A DNA stretch of 64,000 nt, taken from the NCBI RefSeq assembly GCF_013408795.1, contig NZ_JACCCC010000001.1, forward strand, positions 2,976,001 through 3,040,000, in the 5' to 3' direction. Under the pieces are notes generated by a model. That model was given only the letters and a program-made list of their open reading frames with translations, was not told the origin of the DNA and did no database searches. The position numbers and the translations under genes were made by a program. Below are positions 37,870 through 47,586 of the stretch, piece after piece. Each line of letters starts with the position of its first letter. Positions within the stretch are counted from its first letter, which is position 1. This DNA is from Spinactinospora alkalitolerans. Lineage in GTDB: Bacteria > Actinomycetota > Actinomycetes > Streptosporangiales > Streptosporangiaceae.

Positions 37870-38678
37870 TGGAACTCTCCTCGAACCTTCTCAATCAGTC
37901 CGCGCGATGCTGCCGGAGGCAAGGCGACTCCCCGTAGCTCTCCGTACAGGCGCACGTACTCTTCCACTCCGTCTGGGTCGTCCACTGGAGTCCCGGAAAT
38001 CCGAGTCTCCATGTACAGAACCACACCTCGATTCGGGACCGTAATCAGGGTGAAGGCTCCTGAAAGCCCAGGGTGGTGTTCCGTTGCCATCGGTACCACC
38101 TGAATGACCACGTGTGGAATTGCGGATGCCTCTAGCAGGTGTTCAAGCTGACGGCCCATGATTTCACGGCCACCGATCGGCCGACGTAGCAGCGTCTCAT
38201 CCAGGACGACCAGGAGAAGCGGCGGTCGATCCGAAGACAGGATGGACTGCCGGTCCATCCGAGCACGTACCTGCTCGTCTATCTCGGCGGCCGAGTCGGT
38301 TGGCTGGCCGTCCCGAAGAATCGTCCGCGCATATTCCTCGGTCTGAAGCAGCCCCGGAATCAGCAGAGGGTGATACTCCCTGATCTCGGATGCTTCGCGT
38401 TGCAGCTCCACGACGTCACGGAACCAGTCAGGGAAGCCGTTGCCTGATGGCAGTCCTTCCCACAGTCGTCGGACCCTTCCCCCAGTGTTGAGGGCGCGGT
38501 CGATCTGTTCCGCATGTTCCGGTTTGCAACCTCGTATGCCGCGTTCGATAGCACTCAGCATCGCGGGCGAGATGGTCATGGACCTGCTGAGTTGGTCCTG
38601 TGAAAGACCATGTCTTTCACGTAGTAAGCGGACCTGCTTGCCGAACTTGAGCCACTGGGGGTTGACCTTGTCGACCAT
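37866..38678 (-). CDS. XRE-family regulator with DUF5753 domain
   Basis: This 270-residue protein has an N-terminal helix-turn-helix (QVRLLRERHGLSQDQLSRSM, then SAIERG) and a DUF5753 domain recognisable by YHPLLIPGLLQTEEYARTIL, MDRQSIL and GVEEYVRLYGELR. It is an actinobacterial BldB/Scr-type regulator partner of the DUF397 protein. It is divergent from the RsbW-like gene, and three C-A-A-C-A-C boxes lie in the spacer. Confidence 0.92.
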   Translation of the reverse strand: MVDKVNPQWLKFGKQVRLLRERHGLSQDQLSRSMTISPAMLSAIERGIRGCKPEHAEQIDRALNTGGRVRRLWEGLPSGNGFPDWFRDVVELQREASEIREYHPLLIPGLLQTEEYARTILRDGQPTDSAAEIDEQVRARMDRQSILSSDRPPLLLVVLDETLLRRPIGGREIMGRQLEHLLEASAIPHVVIQVVPMATEHHPGLSGAFTLITVPNRGVVLYMETRISGTPVDDPDGVEEYVRLYGELRGVALPPAASRGLIEKVRGEFQ

Positions 38679-38681
38679 ACC

Positions 38682-38776
38682 TCAACACTTCAGCACACAC
38701 AGCCAACACTTGTCGACCCCAGTCGACGGAAAACTCCAGATCAGTTGAATCCCTGGAAAAACTCGGAGGTGTTGAG
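38682..38776. promoter_or_regulatory. repeated CAACACTT boxes
   Basis: TCAACACTT (38682-38690), CCAACACTT (38703-38711) and the inverted AGGTGTTGAG (38767-38776) lie just upstream of the XRE regulator start. They are candidate binding sites for that regulator. Confidence 0.45.
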
Positions 38777-38904
38777 CCAGTGTGGAGACGTAGACGCCAT
38801 TAAAGGATTGACCGTAATCGGCGTATATGAAAGCGGCCCTGCCCGGTGCAGCCACACCGACCAGGGCCTTAGCCCCCGACCTGGTAAGGACAGGTGAGGA
38901 CTCG

Positions 38905-38985
38905 ATGCCCAAGGCTATTCCCCGCTGTCGCGCTCCGCGCGTCCGGCCCTACGTGCGGCGCACGGCCCCGCAGAGGGTGTGGTGA
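38905..38985 (+). CDS. 26-codon Arg-rich small ORF overlapping the ATPase start
   Basis: The ATG at 38905 has GTGAGGA at an ideal distance and encodes MPKAIPRCRAPRVRPYVRRT plus six more residues. Its TGA at 38983 overlaps the GTG start of the RsbW-like gene, so it could act as a leader that couples translation. It is too short for a domain call. Confidence 0.45.
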   Translation: MPKAIPRCRAPRVRPYVRRTAPQRVW

Positions 38986-39494
38986 CCGTGGAGTCGTTCA
39001 GCGCCGTCTTCTCCGGCACCCCCAACAGCGTGGCCACCGCCCGGCACTGGCTTGAGGGCCTGCTCGCCTCCGGCCACCGCGGCCCCGAGATCCCCGACGA
39101 CGTTCGGGCCACCGCCGTTCTGCTGCTCTCCGAACTGGCCACCAACGCCGTCCGGCACACCCGCAGCTCCAACGGCGGCGTCTACACCGTCCGCGTCCAC
39201 CTGCGCCCCGGCATGGTCGGCGTGGAGGTCGAGGACCGCGGCCCCCTCGACGGCCGGCGGCTGGAACTCGCCGAGACCGGCCCGGACTCGGAGTCCGGGC
39301 GCGGGCTGGCGCTGGTCGAGGCGTTCGCCGACCTGTGGGGACCCCTCACCAAGGGGTGCGGCGTCTTCTTCCGGCTGAGCTGGACCCCGGATGAGCCGCC
39401 GCCCCCGCTGCCCCGCCGCTCCCCCGGGCGCACCCTCGCCGAGGGCGGCCCGTTCGTCCGGCCGCACAGCACGGGCGGGAGGGCCGTGGCGTGA
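38979..39494 (+). CDS. RsbW-like ATP-binding regulatory protein
   Basis: This 171-residue protein has a GHKL ATPase fold: N box LLLSELATNAVRHTR, G1 EDRGPLDG, and G2 SGRGLALVEAF. These small proteins are anti-sigma-factor kinase-like regulators found in large numbers in actinobacteria. A Pro/Arg-rich tail follows the domain. The start is GTG at 38979 or 38982. It faces the XRE/DUF397 pair across a short control region. Confidence 0.87.
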   Translation: MVTVESFSAVFSGTPNSVATARHWLEGLLASGHRGPEIPDDVRATAVLLLSELATNAVRHTRSSNGGVYTVRVHLRPGMVGVEVEDRGPLDGRRLELAETGPDSESGRGLALVEAFADLWGPLTKGCGVFFRLSWTPDEPPPPLPRRSPGRTLAEGGPFVRPHSTGGRAVA

Positions 39495-39527
39495 CGGTCG
39501 GCGGCCTGGCCCGGGCGGACGCCCGGG

Positions 39528-40520
39528 TCAGGCCGCGTTCTCGTACTGGGTGCGGGTGAACATCCGCGTCTGTATGTCCTCCGAGGGCGCCGCGTCTCCT
39601 CTGCCACAGGAGATCTCCAGGAACTCCGCGGAGTCGCCGATGTGCGTGACGTTCACCCAGTCGGGCTCCTCTGGATCGCCGAACCGGAACCCCACGCTCG
39701 ACAGCCAGACCTGGTCCCCGGACAGGGTCTCCTGCTGGTTGGACGACGGCGTGGGGAGGGACGTGAGCCCCGCCAGCCCCTCCTCAAGGTCGGTGCAGGT
39801 GCGCCGGATCAGTTCAAGGGTCTGCGGCGAGCCGATGGTCAGGGACGGCTTGTCGCAGTAGTCGTCGGCGCACTCCCCCGGGGTGTTCTCCGTCGGCTCG
39901 GACCCGTCGTGCTCGACCGGCGCGCTGTCGAGCCCGGAGGGCCGGGGGCCGAACTCCTCCTGTAACTCGTCCCGGCCCATCGTCTCGACGGAGATCCCGA
40001 AGTCGGAGAAGACGGTGACGGAGACGATGTCGAAGGAGCCGGGTAGCTCCTCCCAGGCCAGCCGGAAGGCGTCAAGGGCTACCCCCTCCAGGTCCATGTC
40101 CGCGGAGTCCAGGTATCCACTGTCCTCGACGTACTCCGACACGGAGACGACGGTCTCGCCTCCTTCGGCTGTGAAGACACTGACGAAGGGGTTCATCCGG
40201 CCGTCGGCCTCGAGCTCCTCGACCAGCACGGCGGCGTCGGTGAGCCGGGTGGTGCGCGGCCCGTAGACGGCGAAGACCGTGATCCCCGCGACGAGCAGCA
40301 GCACGAGCCCGCCGGCGATCCCGGTCACGACCCACACGGTCCTGCGGGAACGCTTGGGCTGTGCCGTGCCCATTGGCGGCTGCCGGGGAGGGGCGTTGTA
40401 CCGGGGCGGCGCCGGGGACGGCTGCTGCTGAGCCTGAGCCTGGGCCTGAGCCAGGGGAAACCCGCAGTTGCCGCAGAAGGCCTGTGCGTGGGTCGGCGAC
40501 CCGCAACGTGGACAGCGCAT
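39528..40520 (-). CDS. zinc-ribbon, single-pass membrane protein
   Basis: This 330-residue protein starts with a zinc ribbon (MRCPRCGSP and FCGNCGFPL), then a Gln/Pro/Ala linker, one transmembrane helix (TVWVVTGIAGGLVLLLVAGI) and an extracytoplasmic domain of about 240 residues with four Cys (GECADDYC, RTCTDLEEG, EISCGRG). The zinc ribbon would face the cytoplasm. The family is unknown to me. A broken paralogue lies at 31690-32100, which helps define the conserved core (GGETVVSV...DAFRL...ELPGSFD). Confidence 0.8.
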   Translation of the reverse strand: MRCPRCGSPTHAQAFCGNCGFPLAQAQAQAQQQPSPAPPRYNAPPRQPPMGTAQPKRSRRTVWVVTGIAGGLVLLLVAGITVFAVYGPRTTRLTDAAVLVEELEADGRMNPFVSVFTAEGGETVVSVSEYVEDSGYLDSADMDLEGVALDAFRLAWEELPGSFDIVSVTVFSDFGISVETMGRDELQEEFGPRPSGLDSAPVEHDGSEPTENTPGECADDYCDKPSLTIGSPQTLELIRRTCTDLEEGLAGLTSLPTPSSNQQETLSGDQVWLSSVGFRFGDPEEPDWVNVTHIGDSAEFLEISCGRGDAAPSEDIQTRMFTRTQYENAA

Positions 40521-40632
40521 GGCGCTCCTTGGAGGGTGGGGGATTCACTCCGCGGATCATTGGTTCGATGCGTATTCCGGCGGAGGGATGGACCAAACGG
40601 CTTGGAGGATGAAGAAGGCCCCTACTCCTGGC

Positions 40633-43600
40633 CTACTCCTGGACTCCGTTGTGTTTGCGGAGCAGGCGGAACGCGGCGCGGCGCATGCTGTTGTCGAGAG
40701 AGCTCCTGAACTCGTCCTCGGTGAAGTAGCGGTCGGTGAACTTGCTGTTGGTCTCGGCGCGCTCCAGCATCGCGTTCTCCATCGCCGGTTCGAAGACGTG
40801 CCGGAACGCCTCCTCGTCGTTGTTGGCGACGGCGGCCTGCTGGACCTCGGGATCGTCCATCACCGCGGCCAGCCGCTCCTCGACCATCAGCCGGTCGGCC
40901 TCGGACAGCCCCTGCCCGAAGTGCTCGTTGAACGCCTCGATGACCTCCGACAGCAGCATCTTCTCCGGCTCGTCCGCGCCGGCGCCCGCCTTGTCTGCGA
41001 AGCCGGGGAGCACCTGCTCCCCCTCGGACACGAGGCCGACGTCGTGTTCGCCGGTCTTGACCACGCGCAGATGGCTCAGGTCCGGATTGCCGATGTCGAT
41101 GCCGCCGTCGGTCTTGTCGCGCAACCGCGGCGCCAGGTGCTTGCCGAACAGGTAGAGCCGCTCCAGCTCGGCGTCGGTGTAGGGCACCACCTGGGCGAGG
41201 AAGCCGTACTTGCGGATGTAGTCGCCGAGGTCGGCGCGGAACCGCTCCGCGGCCGCCCTGTCCGCCTCGTCCTCGCCGTCCCGCAGCTCGGTGAAGCGCT
41301 TGAGGGCCGGATCGGTCAGCCGGTACAGCTCGCCGTGGCGCTCCTCGCGCTGCCTGGAGCCCTCCTCGGTCTCGCGCCGCACCGCCAGGTAGGCGGTGGC
41401 GAACTCCGCCATCTCGGAGGCGAGCAGGATCGGCGGTTCCATGACCGCGCGCTGCGCGTCGTAGAGCAGGTTGGGGTCGGTCGCGGTGGTCACCGCCTCC
41501 TCGTAGAAGGGGCGGAAGGCCTCCTGGACGTCGTCGGCCTCGTTGGCGAAGTCCAGCACGAACAGGTCGTCCTGGGCCTTCCTCGGGTGGGTGCGGTTGA
41601 GCCGGGACAGGGTCTGCACCGCCGCGACGCTCTTCAGCCGCTTCTCGACGTACATGGTGGTCAGCAGCGGCTGGTCGAACCCGGTCTGGTACTTCTCGGC
41701 GACCACCAGGATACGGTATTCCCGCTTCGCACCGGATCCGGTCCGGGCCGAGGCGAGCCGGTCGTCAGCGCGGGTGTAGGCGAAGCGCTTGGGCAGCTCC
41801 CCCTCGGAGAACCCGTTGAGCTGGGATTCGGTGAGCTCCTCGGATTCGCCGTCGAGTTTCAGCGAGCCGGAGAAGGCGATCAGCACGCCGGGGTCGGGGT
41901 AGCCGCTGTCGTCGATGTGCTTGCGCAGCGCCCGGTAGAGCTTCACGGCGCTCTCGCGGGAGCGGGTGACCACCATGGCCTTGGCCCGGCCGCCGAGCCT
42001 GCCGGCGGTGTGCGCCCGGAAGTGCTCGATGATGATCTCGGCGTGCTGGCTGAGCGTGGACGGGTGCAGGTAGGCGGCGCGGGCGAGCAGGGCGCCCGCC
42101 TTGTCCGGATCGACCTCGGGGTCGTCGGGATCGTTGGGGTTCTCGCGGACCAGCTTGTAATAGGTCTTGTAGGTGATGTAGTTGCGCAGTGGGTCGAGGA
42201 TGAAGCCCTCCTCGATGGCCTGGCGCATCGAGTAGGTGTGGAAGGGCCGGTACTCGCCGGACACCGGGTCGTGCTCCCCGAACAGTTCGAGGGTCTTGTG
42301 TTTGGGGGTGGCGGTGAACGCGAAGTAGGACAGGTTCCTGCTGCGCCCCCGAGCCTTGGCGGACTCGGTGAGCGCCTTGGTGGTGGGGTCGGTCTCGGCG
42401 GCGCCGCCGTGGTCGCCGCTGCTGTCGTTGTCTCCGCTGTCGTCGGTGTCGTCGTCGGCGTCCAGACCGAGGTCGCGCAGCACACGCTTGACGTCGGCGG
42501 CGGCGTCGCCGGACTGGGAGGAGTGCGCCTCGTCCACGACGATCGCGAACCGGCTGCCGCGGATCTCGACGGGCTCGCGCTTCAGGTAGTCCAGCAGCGC
42601 GGGGAACGTCTGCAGGGTGACGATGACGATCTTTCCGGCCTGGCTGGACAGCGCCTTGGCGAGCTGCGCGGACTTGGAGCCGCGGCTGCCGTCGACCTTC
42701 ACGACCAGGCCTTCGGTCTGCTGGAAGCCGCCGACCGTGTCCTGTAGCTGGCGGTCGAGCACGGTGCGGTCGGTGATGATGATCGTCTTGTCGAAGACCG
42801 CGGTGTTGGGCTTGAGGCCGTCGGCCAGTGCGGCGGGGTCGATGTCGGCGGGGTCGGCCGGAGCGTGCAGCGAGGACAGCCGGTGCGCCAGCCAGGCGAT
42901 GGTGTTGGACTTGCCCGACCCGGCCGAGTGCATCACCAGGTAGTTGTGCCCGGCCCCGTGCCGGGCGGCGTGGCCGACCATGGTGCGCACGGCGTGCCAC
43001 TGGTGGAAGCGCGGGAAGATCAGCGTCTTCCTCTTGCTGCGGCCGTCCTCGGCCTTCCTCTCCTCCAGGTGGATGAACCGCTCGATCAGGTCCATCCAGT
43101 TGTCCGGGTGCCAGATCCGCTCCCACAGGTAGGCGGTGCGGTAGCCGGAGCTGTCGGGGGCCGGCGGCGGGTTGCCCGCGCCGCCGGGGCTGCCGGGGCC
43201 CTCCGAGCCGGTGTTGAAGGGCAGGAAGCGGGTGTCGTCGCCCTTGAGTTGGGTGGTGAGGAAGACGAGGTCGGGGTCGATCGCGAAGTGCACCAGGGCG
43301 CGCTTGGCGAACAGCGGCTCGGTCGGGTTGCGGTCGCGGCGGTACTGCCGTTTCGCGTCCTCGACGGTCTGGCCGGTGAGCGGGTTCTTCAGCTCGGCGG
43401 TGGCCACGGGGAGGCCGTTGACGAACAGCGCGAGGTCGACGCTGTTGCCCCGGTCGGAGCCGTCCTTGGTGTAGGGCAGTTGGCGGACGACGGTGAGCCG
43501 GTTCTGTTCGTACTCGGTGAAGGCGTCGGCGGAGGATGCCAGCGACGGTTTGAAGTAGGCGAGCCGGAACCGGACGCCGTGATCTTTGACGCCCTCGCGG

Positions 43601-43866
43601 AGGACGGCGAGCGTGCCGCGCTTGTCGATCTCCTTGCCGAGGAGGGCCAGGAACTTCTGCTGGGCGGTTTCCTGGCTGCCGCCGTGGAAGGGGACGAGCC
43701 TCTCCCAGGCGTCGGCCTGCGTGGCCCCGATGAACGCGAACAACTCCGCACTGTCGAGCCCGAGGACGGGATCGTAGTGGGAGGGCGTACCGGGCCGCCA
43801 GCCGTCGGCGGTCATGGCGGCGACGATGGCGTCCTCGAAGGATCTCTCGTCGTGGATCGGACTCAT
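40633..43866 (-). CDS. hsdR: type I restriction enzyme, R subunit
   Basis: A 1077-residue motor and nuclease subunit. The N-terminal PD-(D/E)xK nuclease is seen in VDLALFVNGLPVATAELKNP (catalytic Asp and E-x-K). The superfamily 2 helicase follows: GSGKSNTIAW (Walker A), VDEAHSSQ (motif II), FAFTATPKHKT (motif III), and SRLNRTHPRKAQDD (motif VI). An acidic insert (Asp-rich, about 42,400-42,480 in DNA) separates motifs II and III. The ATG at 43866 overlaps the hsdS stop. It cleaves unmodified DNA after translocation and needs HsdM and HsdS. Confidence 0.95.
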   Translation of the reverse strand: MSPIHDERSFEDAIVAAMTADGWRPGTPSHYDPVLGLDSAELFAFIGATQADAWERLVPFHGGSQETAQQKFLALLGKEIDKRGTLAVLREGVKDHGVRFRLAYFKPSLASSADAFTEYEQNRLTVVRQLPYTKDGSDRGNSVDLALFVNGLPVATAELKNPLTGQTVEDAKRQYRRDRNPTEPLFAKRALVHFAIDPDLVFLTTQLKGDDTRFLPFNTGSEGPGSPGGAGNPPPAPDSSGYRTAYLWERIWHPDNWMDLIERFIHLEERKAEDGRSKRKTLIFPRFHQWHAVRTMVGHAARHGAGHNYLVMHSAGSGKSNTIAWLAHRLSSLHAPADPADIDPAALADGLKPNTAVFDKTIIITDRTVLDRQLQDTVGGFQQTEGLVVKVDGSRGSKSAQLAKALSSQAGKIVIVTLQTFPALLDYLKREPVEIRGSRFAIVVDEAHSSQSGDAAADVKRVLRDLGLDADDDTDDSGDNDSSGDHGGAAETDPTTKALTESAKARGRSRNLSYFAFTATPKHKTLELFGEHDPVSGEYRPFHTYSMRQAIEEGFILDPLRNYITYKTYYKLVRENPNDPDDPEVDPDKAGALLARAAYLHPSTLSQHAEIIIEHFRAHTAGRLGGRAKAMVVTRSRESAVKLYRALRKHIDDSGYPDPGVLIAFSGSLKLDGESEELTESQLNGFSEGELPKRFAYTRADDRLASARTGSGAKREYRILVVAEKYQTGFDQPLLTTMYVEKRLKSVAAVQTLSRLNRTHPRKAQDDLFVLDFANEADDVQEAFRPFYEEAVTTATDPNLLYDAQRAVMEPPILLASEMAEFATAYLAVRRETEEGSRQREERHGELYRLTDPALKRFTELRDGEDEADRAAAERFRADLGDYIRKYGFLAQVVPYTDAELERLYLFGKHLAPRLRDKTDGGIDIGNPDLSHLRVVKTGEHDVGLVSEGEQVLPGFADKAGAGADEPEKMLLSEVIEAFNEHFGQGLSEADRLMVEERLAAVMDDPEVQQAAVANNDEEAFRHVFEPAMENAMLERAETNSKFTDRYFTEDEFRSSLDNSMRRAAFRLLRKHNGVQE

Positions 43867-45155
43867 GAGAGGTCGGCTCCCCTCGCGGTGGTGACGTCGA
43901 TCTGACCGGTGACAGCGGCGGTGATGAGGGCTTGGCGGCGTTCGGCGAGGAGGGAGAGTTGGCGCCTGACAGCCGATACCAGTCGGCACTCCTCAACGAT
44001 TTCCCGATCTAGATAGCGAACTATCTCCTCTTGGGTCTTTGGATCGGGGAAAGGGAATCTACGGGCGGAAATCTGTTCACCCGTCAAATGAGTAATAGTT
44101 GAAGTGTTCCCATCAGCTTCAAAGATGCCCATTGTCCGCGCAATGCGCAAGCAGTAGTAAAGCCATCGAACCAGGCTTCTCCCACGAGAGCGGGCCCTGT
44201 GAAGCGCTTTCTGATAGTAGATTTCACCAATCCGGCCATCCCAGATTGCGGCCCTCCCAGGGTAGCTGCCACCCTCACAAATCAGGAGATCACCAGGGAG
44301 GACCTCATAGCGAGGCCGTTCCTCTTCGGAAAAATCCATGTAAGCGAGGTCGTCTACATGAACTTTATCCCACTGAACATTGGCAACGCGGAGGTAGGGC
44401 CTTAGTCGGTCACCGTTTACTTGCTCCTGGTTGAGCATCTTTCCAAGCTGGATACTGAACTGGCTAGACACGGAAGCGACAAGCCACGTCTCGGGGACGT
44501 CTCCTAGCCAAGAAAGATTATCGTAACTATGGCGCTCACCAATGCCGGCGCCGCGGACAGCATCAAAGACATGCGCCAGTTCTCGCTCTTCGAGTAGAGC
44601 TAACTGCCGATAAATTCCGTTCTCGAATTGCGCAAGGGTATTTGTCTCCGCATCAAGGAAGTCGGCGATACGTCGTTGCTCTTCCAAGGAGGGAAGGTCA
44701 ACCCGAAGTGCCCGAATCCGCTCCGCGCTCAAGTGGTATATGTTCGCGCCGCTTGCAATGGAAGAGAAAAGTCCCGACCCGAATGCGGAGCGCGCCCACC
44801 ACCCTAGGAAGCGTCCCTCCGCAGTTTCAGCACGCGGCCGCATCCGCAACAGAGTGTTTTGGAAACAGACGGCACCCTCAATCTCCCCATGCCATACTGC
44901 AGATGCTCCAACCGAACCGATACTTCCACTTCCTTCGGTGATTAGAACGTCTCCCGAGCGGAGAGAGAAGATCGTCTGCTCGGTAGGGGTGAAGTTCATC
45001 GACTTCACGTCACTGAGGTCAAGTTCTCCATCCTTGATGTTCGCCGCCCGGAGATACGGCACCATGTGAGGGCCTTCAGCATGCTGCGGCGCCCTCTGCC
45101 TTCCTAGAACTACCTCGGCAACGCTGCGTACAGAAACATTGGCGCCCCAGCTCAC
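43863..45155 (-). CDS. hsdS: type I restriction-modification, specificity subunit
   Basis: This 430-residue protein has two target-recognition domains, each followed by a conserved helix: LPSLEEQRRIADFLDAETNT after the first, and the P-K-T-Q-E-E-I-V-R-Y-L-D-R-E-I end helix after the second, then SLLAERRQALITAAVTGQID. The recognition domains (about 44,000-45,100) are clearly AT-richer than hsdM and hsdR, typical of swapped TRDs. It starts at 45155 in a 4-bp overlap with hsdM. The recognised sequence cannot be read from the protein. Confidence 0.93.
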   Translation of the reverse strand: MSWGANVSVRSVAEVVLGRQRAPQHAEGPHMVPYLRAANIKDGELDLSDVKSMNFTPTEQTIFSLRSGDVLITEGSGSIGSVGASAVWHGEIEGAVCFQNTLLRMRPRAETAEGRFLGWWARSAFGSGLFSSIASGANIYHLSAERIRALRVDLPSLEEQRRIADFLDAETNTLAQFENGIYRQLALLEERELAHVFDAVRGAGIGERHSYDNLSWLGDVPETWLVASVSSQFSIQLGKMLNQEQVNGDRLRPYLRVANVQWDKVHVDDLAYMDFSEEERPRYEVLPGDLLICEGGSYPGRAAIWDGRIGEIYYQKALHRARSRGRSLVRWLYYCLRIARTMGIFEADGNTSTITHLTGEQISARRFPFPDPKTQEEIVRYLDREIVEECRLVSAVRRQLSLLAERRQALITAAVTGQIDVTTARGADLS

Positions 45156-47167
45156 TTCTTCACCTTCCGCAGCAGGTTCTGGATCTCGGCCTCAAGCTCG
45201 TCCAGCTCAGCGTCAATCTCTTCCAGTGGCCGGGGCGGAACATACTTGTAGAAGTGCCGCGTGAGCGGAATCTCGTAACCGATCTTTGTCTTCTCGTGGT
45301 CGATCCACGCATCCGGCACGTGCGGCAGGACCTCGCGCTCCAGGTAGGCGTCGATGTCCTCCTTCAGTGGAACGTTCTCGTAGTCCCTCAGCTCCGGATC
45401 GGGCTCGACCGCTCCTCCCCGCTTCTTCTGCACCTCGCCCTCGGGGTCGCGGACCGACACCGCCGCCCATATCGCCTTGTCCACGTTGGCCGGGGGCTTG
45501 CCGACTCCACCCTCGGCGAGGGCGCCCTTCAGGCGGCCGGCGAACTCGGTCCTGGAGAAGCCGGGCTTCTCCCCCACCAGCGGGCGCAGGGCGTCCAGCA
45601 ACTGGTCCCGGTACTCGTACTTCGCCAGCGCCTTACCGGTCTTCAGCGTGGCCTCAAGCTCGGTCAGCGCCTCCTCGGTCACCTCGAAGCGCAGTTTCAG
45701 CGGGCGCTCGACCGTGATCCGGTGGTAGCCGAAGTCCTCGTTGTCGAAGACCTTGACCTTGTCGTGCAGCGGATGTTCGGGGTTCTCGGCGACGGTCGAG
45801 GCGTCCGCGTACAGCCGCGTGAGCTCGTCGATCTGCTCGTCGGTGACGTACTTGCGCTTGTCGCCCAGCGACTTGCGCATCTTGGCGAAGTGCTCGCGGG
45901 CGTCGACCAGCACCACCCTGCCCTTGTGCCGCTCCTCCTTGCGGTTGGTCAGGATCCAGAAGTAGGTGGAGATCCCGGTGTTGTAGAAGAGCTGGTCGGG
46001 CAGCGCGACGATCGCCTCCAGCCAGTCGTTCTCCAGGATCCACTGCCGGATCCTGGACTCGCCGGACTCGGCCGCGCCGGTGAACAGCGGGGAGCCGTTG
46101 AAGACGATCGCGATCCGGCTGCCGCCGGTGCGCCGGCCGTCCTCCTCCACCTGCACCGGCTTCATCTTGGCGATCATGTGCTGGAGGAACAGCAGCGAAC
46201 CGTCGTTGATCCTGGGCAGGCCCGCGCCGAACCGGCCGGAGAAGCCCAGCGACTCGTGCTCGGTCTCGACCTCGTCCTTGACCTTCTTCCACTCCACCCC
46301 GAACGGCGGGTTGGCGAGCATGTAGTCGAACTTCCCGCCGTAGTGCCGGTCGTGGCCGAAGGAGTTGCCGAACGCGATGTTCTTGGGGTCCTGGCCCTTG
46401 ATCATCAGGTCGGACCGGCAGATCGCCCAGGACTCGGCGTTGAGCTCCTGCCCCGAGACCACGACCTTGGCGTGCGGGTTGACCGCGCGGATGTGGTCGT
46501 GGGTCTCGGTGAGCATGCCGCCGGTGCCGCAGGCCGGGTCCAGGACCTCGCGGATGGTGCCCGGCACGCGCAGCACGTCCTCGTCCGGGGCGAGCAGCAG
46601 GTTCACCATGAGGCGAATGACCTCGCGCGGGGTGAAGTGCTCACCCGCGGTCTCGTTGGAGACCTCGGAGAACTTGCGGATGAGCTCCTCGAAGACGTAG
46701 CCCATCTGGACGTTGGAGACCCGCTCCGGGTGCAGGTCCAGGTCGGCGAACCTGCCGAGCACCCGGTAGAGCAGTCCGGCGTCGTCCAGCCGGGCGATCT
46801 GGCGGGGGAAGTCGTACTTCTCCAGCACCTCGGCGGCGTTGTCGGAGAAGGCGCCGATGTAGGCGGACAGGTGCTTGGCGGCCTGCGACGGGTCGTCGGC
46901 GATCTGCTCCAGCGTCAGGCGGCCGGTGTTGTAGAAGCTCTGCCCGGACGCCCTGAGCAGCATCTGGTGCTCGACCGGCTTGCCCTTCCACTTCTCGTGT
47001 GCCGCGCGCACCTCGTCCTTGGTCTGCTCCAGGACGCAGTCCAGCCGGCGCAGCACGGTGAACGGCAGGATCACCTTGCCGTACTCGGACTGCTTGAAGT
47101 CGCCGCGCAGCAGGTCGGCGACCGACCAGATGAAGCCCACCAGCTCCTGGTGCTTGCTGTTGTTCAC
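45152..47167 (-). CDS. hsdM: type I restriction-modification, DNA adenine methyltransferase
   Basis: This 671-residue N6-adenine methyltransferase has an N-terminal HsdM_N helical domain (ELVGFIWSVADLLRGDFKQS), SAM motif LDPACGTGGMLTETHD, catalytic ANPPFGVEW, and a C-terminal coiled tail. GTG at 47167 with GGAAGGA upstream is the start. It leads the hsdM-hsdS-hsdR operon, in which every junction overlaps by 4 bp. It methylates host sites to protect them from HsdR. Confidence 0.95.
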   Translation of the reverse strand: MNNSKHQELVGFIWSVADLLRGDFKQSEYGKVILPFTVLRRLDCVLEQTKDEVRAAHEKWKGKPVEHQMLLRASGQSFYNTGRLTLEQIADDPSQAAKHLSAYIGAFSDNAAEVLEKYDFPRQIARLDDAGLLYRVLGRFADLDLHPERVSNVQMGYVFEELIRKFSEVSNETAGEHFTPREVIRLMVNLLLAPDEDVLRVPGTIREVLDPACGTGGMLTETHDHIRAVNPHAKVVVSGQELNAESWAICRSDLMIKGQDPKNIAFGNSFGHDRHYGGKFDYMLANPPFGVEWKKVKDEVETEHESLGFSGRFGAGLPRINDGSLLFLQHMIAKMKPVQVEEDGRRTGGSRIAIVFNGSPLFTGAAESGESRIRQWILENDWLEAIVALPDQLFYNTGISTYFWILTNRKEERHKGRVVLVDAREHFAKMRKSLGDKRKYVTDEQIDELTRLYADASTVAENPEHPLHDKVKVFDNEDFGYHRITVERPLKLRFEVTEEALTELEATLKTGKALAKYEYRDQLLDALRPLVGEKPGFSRTEFAGRLKGALAEGGVGKPPANVDKAIWAAVSVRDPEGEVQKKRGGAVEPDPELRDYENVPLKEDIDAYLEREVLPHVPDAWIDHEKTKIGYEIPLTRHFYKYVPPRPLEEIDAELDELEAEIQNLLRKVKK

Positions 47168-47586
47168 CGATGTCCTTCCGAAGGGCCCGGACGGGCGGGC
47201 GCGTTCTCACGGGGGAATGGGGTAATTCTGGCGTGTTTAACAGGTCTGCGCAGCGGGACGGGGGGTTCGTCCGATGGTGGCCTCTCCTCGCACTCCTCAT
47301 GGCGCCGATTGACAGTACACCACACGAATATACGTGTTGACTAGGTTTTCAGAGAACCTCCGTGTCGGCGTGAAGGCCCCCTCCCGGTCCGGGAGTAGGC
47401 CGCGGTCGCCCCTACGCCCGGAACCTGGCGCGGGAAGGTGCGGCCTGCGCGGCAGGCCGCACCGACCGATCGAGCACCGGGCACCGGGCACCGCCTCCGC
47501 GGGGTTGCCTCTCCGGTGTCCGGTCCTCGCTGTACCGCCGGTACTACGCGCACCGCGGCAGCCGACTCTCCGGGCGGACAAGAGGC
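47168..47586. other. hsd promoter region and flank
   Basis: About 420 bp with no gene. The inverted repeat ACACG-AATATA-CGTGT at 47322-47337 is in an AT-rich pocket about 155 bp upstream of hsdM and is a candidate control site or promoter element. Confidence 0.4.

Noticed and set aside
47309-47334. TTGACA and TATACG as a plus-strand promoter
   Set aside because: Spacing is only 14 bp and no plus-strand gene follows.
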